DNA from: JBAZHE01 sp964547855
GTDB taxonomy: Bacteria > Patescibacteriota > Patescibacteriia > Patescibacteriales > WJLG01
Length of the DNA stretch: 16,363 bases
Assembly (NCBI GenBank): GCA_964547855.1
Contig: CAZJPG010000023.1
Location: 1 to 16,363 of the forward strand
Direction: 5' to 3'
The notes below the pieces were generated by a model. That model saw only the letters and a list, made by a program, of their open reading frames with translations. It did not search any database and had not been told where the DNA came from. The position numbers were made by a program, and so were the translations under genes. Shown here in pieces: positions 13,443 through 16,363 of this stretch. Position 1 is the stretch's first letter. Each line of letters begins with the position of its first letter.

Positions 13443-15061
13443 AAAATAAAAAAGAAACTATAGATCAAATCGTTCAAGACCTTTTAAAGTTCGACCCTTC
13501 TTTTAAAGAGAACGAAGTAAGGGCTTTGGTCGTTAAGTTGTCAGAAGCTTGCCCAGACACTAATTTTGACGAGCGTTTCGCCAAACAGCTTAAGGCCAAG
13601 GTATTGAAGGAATTCGACGAGCTTGTCGGCTCAAAAAATATGAAAAAAACATTTTCTTGGCCAAAGGTGGATTGGCGAATGATGTCCTATGTCTCCGCTT
13701 CTTCGGCCGCTTTAGTCCTTCTGGCCGTCGTAGCCTCATCGATGTCTGTCTATAAACAGAACAGTCTATCCCTTGGGTATGATTCGCCCAGCATCGCAAA
13801 TCAGATAACTAAGGTCGGTCGAAACGCTTTCGGGCCTTTAGCTATGGCGCGCAACGCCAATCAGGACAATGCGAAATATATATCAGGAGTGGAAAATTCG
13901 TTGAATGCATCTTCTCAAGCTGCGCCGACGAACGAAATGAACGTTGCATCGGAAATAGCTCGGTTGCCATCTGCCACCGCAGGTATGGGCGGCGGCGGTG
14001 TTGCCAGTTCGAAAGTCGCCTCCGATTCGGTCATGCCTCCGGCGCAAGGGTCTATAAAATATGTTTACACTGGCGACGATTTTGAGGTTCCGACCGGTCA
14101 AGTCGAGGTATACAAGAAATTGCCTCCGGCTATGTCTAATTTCTCTTCGGTGATCTCGGCTCTTAATAATATGAATGTCGATTCTTTGGACGTATCTAAG
14201 TTTAAAAGTCTTGAGCTCGACTCCTTAAGCATAAAAGAGAACAGGGAATATGGTTATTATTTAAGTCTTTCACCTGCCAATAATGTTTTCTATATGTCCA
14301 AGAATTGGGATAAGTGGCCGAATCCCAGCGCTGATTGCCGCGATGATTCCTGTTGGCAAAAGAACCGCGTGAAAATATCCGACATGCCATCCGATGAAGA
14401 AGCTATTTCTATCGCCAAGGCTTTTATTAAGGAATATAGAATAGATGTTTCAGGATATGGCGAACCGGTCATACAGGATTCTTGGCGAGGCTATTATGAA
14501 TCATCGACTGACAAAGACAATTATTATTTACCGGAGGAGATTTACGTGGTCTATCCTCTAATGATAAAAGGCACTCAAGTCAAAGGACAAGGAGGAGAAG
14601 CTCAGGGTTTAAGCGTCGGTGTCGATGTTCGGGCAAAGCGCGCGACTGGTTTCAATGGGACGATAGCTCCGAGCTTCGAGTCTTCGGAATATGATTCAGT
14701 GTCCAGTAAAGATGGGATAATTAAGATGGCCGAGGAAGCCGGGATCAATGGTCAGGTATATTATTATTCTCCTGATGGCAGAGGCGATGAGCGGACTATC
14801 GAGCTTGGTACGCCGGAATTAAGCCTCATCCAATACTGGAGGTATGATCAGTCCACTGGCAAAAATGATGAATTATATATCCCAGCATATATATTTCCTG
14901 TTAAAGGAGATTTGGGGGATATGTATTACATAAGAAGCGTGGTAGTTCCCTTGATAAAAGAAGTTTATGATGAGTACCCCCATCCAGTTTTAATGAAAGA
15001 GAGTCTGCCCGTTCCTACTCCAGCTATCGATATAGATATGGATGTCGATAAAAATAGGTAA
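13439..15061 (+). CDS. Single-pass membrane protein, probable anti-sigma/sensor partner of the sigma factor
   Basis: 540 aa from the ATG at 13439. An in-frame ATG at 13391 would add 16 residues but lies deep in the sigma gene; the ATGA overlap is the natural start. Residues 1-80 are charged and cytoplasmic (FDERFAKQLKAKVLKEFDEL). A single transmembrane helix spans about 82-104 (YVSASSAALVLLAVVASSM). The remaining ~430 residues lie outside the membrane: a Ser/Ala/Asn-rich linker with glycine runs, then a folded region rich in Tyr/Trp, including EEAISIAKAFIKEYRIDVSGYG (about 320-341), which resembles a PepSY-like helix-strand unit by eye. No zinc HxxxCxxC anti-sigma motif and no catalytic motif recognised. 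Gene order, coupling and topology are those of anti-sigma factors, but this role is inferred. A strong terminator follows. Confidence 0.72.
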   Translation: MKNKKETIDQIVQDLLKFDPSFKENEVRALVVKLSEACPDTNFDERFAKQLKAKVLKEFDELVGSKNMKKTFSWPKVDWRMMSYVSASSAALVLLAVVASSMSVYKQNSLSLGYDSPSIANQITKVGRNAFGPLAMARNANQDNAKYISGVENSLNASSQAAPTNEMNVASEIARLPSATAGMGGGGVASSKVASDSVMPPAQGSIKYVYTGDDFEVPTGQVEVYKKLPPAMSNFSSVISALNNMNVDSLDVSKFKSLELDSLSIKENREYGYYLSLSPANNVFYMSKNWDKWPNPSADCRDDSCWQKNRVKISDMPSDEEAISIAKAFIKEYRIDVSGYGEPVIQDSWRGYYESSTDKDNYYLPEEIYVVYPLMIKGTQVKGQGGEAQGLSVGVDVRAKRATGFNGTIAPSFESSEYDSVSSKDGIIKMAEEAGINGQVYYYSPDGRGDERTIELGTPELSLIQYWRYDQSTGKNDELYIPAYIFPVKGDLGDMYYIRSVVVPLIKEVYDEYPHPVLMKESLPVPTPAIDIDMDVDKNR

Positions 15062-15089
15062 GATTTCAAGAATAATCAAGACGTTGAAT

Positions 15090-15124
15090 AACGACCACCC
15101 CTTTCTTCGGGGGTGGTCGTTTTA
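15090..15124 (+). terminator. Rho-independent terminator of the sigma/anti-sigma operon
   Basis: AACGACCACCCC (15090-15101) pairs perfectly over 12 bp with GGGGTGGTCGTT (15110-15121), with an 8-base loop, and runs into TTTT. Confidence 0.93.
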
Positions 15125-15127
15125 TGC

Positions 15128-15156
15128 TTGACTTTTGTTGAATATTAAGGTAATCT
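15128..15156 (+). promoter_or_regulatory. Promoter of rpsP
   Basis: TTGACT (15128-15133), 17 bases, TAATCT (15151-15156). The predicted start near 15163 leaves a leader of about 120 bases before rpsP. Confidence 0.65.
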
Positions 15157-15163
15157 ATGAAAA

Positions 15164-15203
15164 GCGGCGGGATCGTCAAAAGTCAAACCCGCTGGCTATT
15201 TTT
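15164..15203 (+). promoter_or_regulatory. Hairpin plus U-tract in the rpsP leader, possible attenuator
   Basis: GCGGG (15167-15171) pairs with CCCGC (15188-15192), extendable to the outer AGC/GCT with a small bulge, and is followed by TTTTT (15199-15203). It has the form of an intrinsic terminator placed at the very start of the rpsP transcript, so it could tune S16 synthesis. Confidence 0.45.
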
Positions 15204-15283
15204 ATAAATAAGAAAACTGCCTACGCTTCGGAAACAAGATTCAACCGAGCAATATTTGGGTAGTTTAATAATGAATAAACAAA

Positions 15284-15709
15284 ATGTTAGTTATCAGATT
15301 AGCCAGAATCGGCACCAAGAACAATCCTTTTTATCGTTTGATACTTTGCGAAAAGAGTCGCGATAACTATGGTAGCAACCTCGCTATTTTAGGAACTTAC
15401 GATGTTAAGACCAAAGAGCTTAAGGTTGAGGCTGAAAAAGTTAAGGCTTGGATAGATAAGGGAGCTCAGCTTACTCCTACCGTCAACAATCTTTTTATTG
15501 ATAAGAAGGTCATTGACGCTAAGGTCAAAAAGATGAAGACTCGTCGCTCTAACACCGCTAAATTGATGAAAAAGCGCGATGACGACAAGAAAAAGGCTGA
15601 AGAGGCCAAGGCCGCGGAAGAGGCTGCTAAGAAGGCTGCCGCTCAGGCCGCTGCCCCAGCTGCCGAGGAGGCTCCAGTTGTGGAGGAAACTGCCGCTCAA
15701 ACTGAGTAA
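15284..15709 (+). CDS. rpsP: 30S ribosomal protein S16 with a long low-complexity C-terminal tail
   Basis: The conserved S16 core occupies residues 1-85: MLVIRLARIGTKNNPFYRLI, ILGTYDVKTKEL, and VKAWIDKGAQLTPTVNNLF near 53-71. From about 95 to 141 the protein is a Lys/Glu/Ala-rich, then Ala/Pro/Glu-rich tail, against a usual bacterial S16 length of 80-90 aa. S16 binds 16S rRNA early in 30S assembly. The start is fixed by the family N-terminus; no Shine-Dalgarno precedes it. It is followed by khpA, as in the widespread rpsP-khpA-rimM-trmD-rplS cluster, but here a separate promoter lies in the gap. Confidence 0.95.
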   Translation: MLVIRLARIGTKNNPFYRLILCEKSRDNYGSNLAILGTYDVKTKELKVEAEKVKAWIDKGAQLTPTVNNLFIDKKVIDAKVKKMKTRRSNTAKLMKKRDDDKKKAEEAKAAEEAAKKAAAQAAAPAAEEAPVVEETAAQTE

Positions 15710-15731
15710 AAACCGGCTGTTTAATAGTAAA

Positions 15732-15749
15732 ACAGCTAATATTAGCTGT
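15732..15749. repeat. Perfect 18-bp palindrome just upstream of the khpA promoter
   Basis: ACAGCTAAT is followed immediately by its reverse complement ATTAGCTGT, ending 4 bases before the -35 box. Its left part can alternatively pair with GCTGTTT at 15716-15722, forming a hairpin after the rpsP stop. It could be an operator site or an rpsP 3'-end structure. There is no T-run, so it is not a standard terminator. Confidence 0.6.
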
Positions 15750-15753
15750 AACC

Positions 15754-15781
15754 TTGACAAAATCAGCCAGTGTGCTATAAT
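15754..15781 (+). promoter_or_regulatory. Strong promoter of khpA
   Basis: A perfect TTGACA (15754-15759), a 16-base spacer ending in TGC (extended -10) and a perfect TATAAT (15776-15781). This is the strongest consensus match in the window. Predicted start near 15788. Confidence 0.85.
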
Positions 15782-15794
15782 AGATAATGTAATA

Positions 15795-15834
15795 GGGAAA
15801 TTATTCCCCGCCACCATTTAGGTGGGTAGGGAAT
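15795..15834 (+). promoter_or_regulatory. Structured khpA 5' leader with two mutually exclusive hairpins
   Basis: Form A: GGGAA (15795-15799) pairs with TTCCC (15804-15808). Form B: ATTCCC (15803-15808) pairs with GGGAAT (15829-15834), enclosing CCACC/GGTGG (15811-15815 with 15821-15825) and a 5-base loop. Both need the same TTCCC. Form B is much more stable. No T-run follows. Confidence 0.55.
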
Positions 15835-15906
15835 TGATTTTTAAGTTAATTAAGTCTTGTGAATAAAACGGTAAGTAGTTATTCGCAAGAGAACAAAGCA
15901 AACACT

Positions 15907-16230
15907 ATGGCAGAGCAAGACAAGCAGTTTCTTGAGATGATCGTTAAGTCCATTGTCAGCAAACCGGAAGATGTCCAGGTTGACAGAACGGTGGATGAAA
16001 TGGGAGTCCTTTTGACCCTCAAGATCAATCCGTCCGACATGGGTTATGTCATTGGCCGTAAAGGTCAGGCCGCCCAGGCGATCAGGACCCTTTTGAAGAT
16101 CGTCGGCGCTAAGAACAACGCCAGAGTCAATTTAAAGATCTATGATCCGGAAGGCGGCAGAAACCGCAGACCGGCTCCGACCTCTGATGTCGATGTCGAC
16201 ACCTCTTCGGTCGATGATTTGAAGATCTAA
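15907..16230 (+). CDS. khpA: KhpA-type KH-domain RNA-binding protein
   Basis: 107 aa. A type II KH fold covers residues 5-80: FLEMIVKSIVSKPEDVQVD, then the RNA-gripping GxxG loop G50-R-K-G53 inside YVIGRKGQAAQAIRTLLK. KhpA binds many RNAs and, with KhpB/Jag, affects cell division and envelope synthesis in Gram-positive bacteria. The family is usually about 75-80 aa; here an Arg/Pro then Asp/Ser-rich tail (82-107) is added. An in-frame GTG at 15859 would add 16 residues, but nothing in them resembles the family; the ATG at 15907 fits the usual start, although its RBS is weak. It follows rpsP as in most bacteria, but with its own strong promoter and a structured leader of about 119 bases. Confidence 0.92.
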   Translation: MAEQDKQFLEMIVKSIVSKPEDVQVDRTVDEMGVLLTLKINPSDMGYVIGRKGQAAQAIRTLLKIVGAKNNARVNLKIYDPEGGRNRRPAPTSDVDVDTSSVDDLKI

Positions 16231-16251
16231 ACTTTCAAAGACTTTCAATAG

Positions 16252-16288
16252 AAAAACGCCCCGAGCTTATTAAGGCCCGGGGCGTTTT
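16252..16288 (+). terminator. Rho-independent terminator of khpA
   Basis: CGCCCCG (16257-16263) pairs with CGGGGCG (16278-16284), with further inner GC pairs; A-run before and TTTT after. It separates khpA from whatever follows, so rimM/trmD are not directly in this transcript. Confidence 0.88.
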
Positions 16289-16315
16289 CGTTTTGCGAGA
16301 ATTGACTTTTTTTTT

Positions 16316-16344
16316 TTGAATCCTTGCTAATGTGAAAATATAAT
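16316..16344 (+). promoter_or_regulatory. Promoter reading out of the right edge
   Basis: TTGAAT (16316-16321), exactly 17 bases, perfect TATAAT (16339-16344). The predicted start near 16351 implies a plus-strand gene beginning just outside the window. A second, weaker -35-like TTGACT sits at 16302-16307. Confidence 0.65.
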
Positions 16345-16363
16345 AATCACAAAACATATTAGA

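Noticed and set aside
15157..15207. 16-codon ORF (begins MKSGGIVK) as an attenuator leader peptide before rpsP
   Set aside because: The ATG abuts the -10 box, so the predicted start of transcription falls after it and the codon would not be in the mRNA.
15859..15906. GTG start adding 16 residues to KhpA
   Set aside because: No RBS and no family similarity; the KH domain begins soon after the ATG at 15907.
1..16363. tRNA, rRNA, CRISPR array, insertion sequence or phage genes
   Set aside because: I looked on both strands and saw no cloverleaf, no regularly spaced repeats, no transposase or integrase motifs.

Overview
The window looks like ordinary chromosomal DNA from a bacterium with a small, streamlined genome. 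I infer a Patescibacteria/CPR-type lineage, but nothing here proves it. The hints are a very compact layout, divergent versions of housekeeping genes, many starts without a Shine-Dalgarno sequence, -10 boxes placed so close to start codons that transcripts should be leaderless, and a long low-complexity tail on ribosomal protein S16. TGA serves as a normal stop (pyrimidine fusion gene, sigma factor, small ORF), so the UGA-glycine code of Gracilibacteria/SR1 does not apply. I see no insertion sequence, phage gene, CRISPR array, tRNA or rRNA.

Region 1 (1-4.8 kb): the tail of an unknown gene, then a 2'-5' RNA ligase family gene (thpR, +), which converges through a bidirectional terminator on two minus-strand genes. 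Each of those encodes a double beta-propeller protein with GH130-type glycoside phosphorylase/hydrolase modules. The upstream protein has a degenerate first propeller.

Region 2 (4.7-8.8 kb, +): a fused pyrF-pyrE gene for the last two steps of UMP synthesis, with a consensus promoter and a strong RBS. It is followed by an AlkD-like DNA glycosylase, a two-helix membrane miniprotein, and the AAA+ replication-repair protein RarA behind a near-leaderless promoter.

Region 3 (8.8-12.75 kb, -): an ABC export module with one LolD/MacB-type ATPase and two paralogous MacB/FtsX permeases, followed by two small unknown genes (95 and 48 aa; the shorter starts with GTG after a good RBS).

Region 4 (12.78-15.1 kb, +): diverging from the ABC operon, an ECF-like sigma factor translationally coupled (ATGA overlap) to a 540-aa single-pass membrane protein with an N-terminal cytoplasmic part and a large outer domain, most simply its anti-sigma/sensor. 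With the ABC exporter this makes a plausible envelope-sensing module, and it is the best candidate here for an undescribed system.

Region 5 (15.1-16.36 kb, +): rpsP and khpA, each with its own promoter and a structured leader, then a terminator and a strong promoter firing out of the window. The rpsP leader has a hairpin plus U-tract and an inverted repeat across the promoter. The khpA leader can fold in two mutually exclusive ways.
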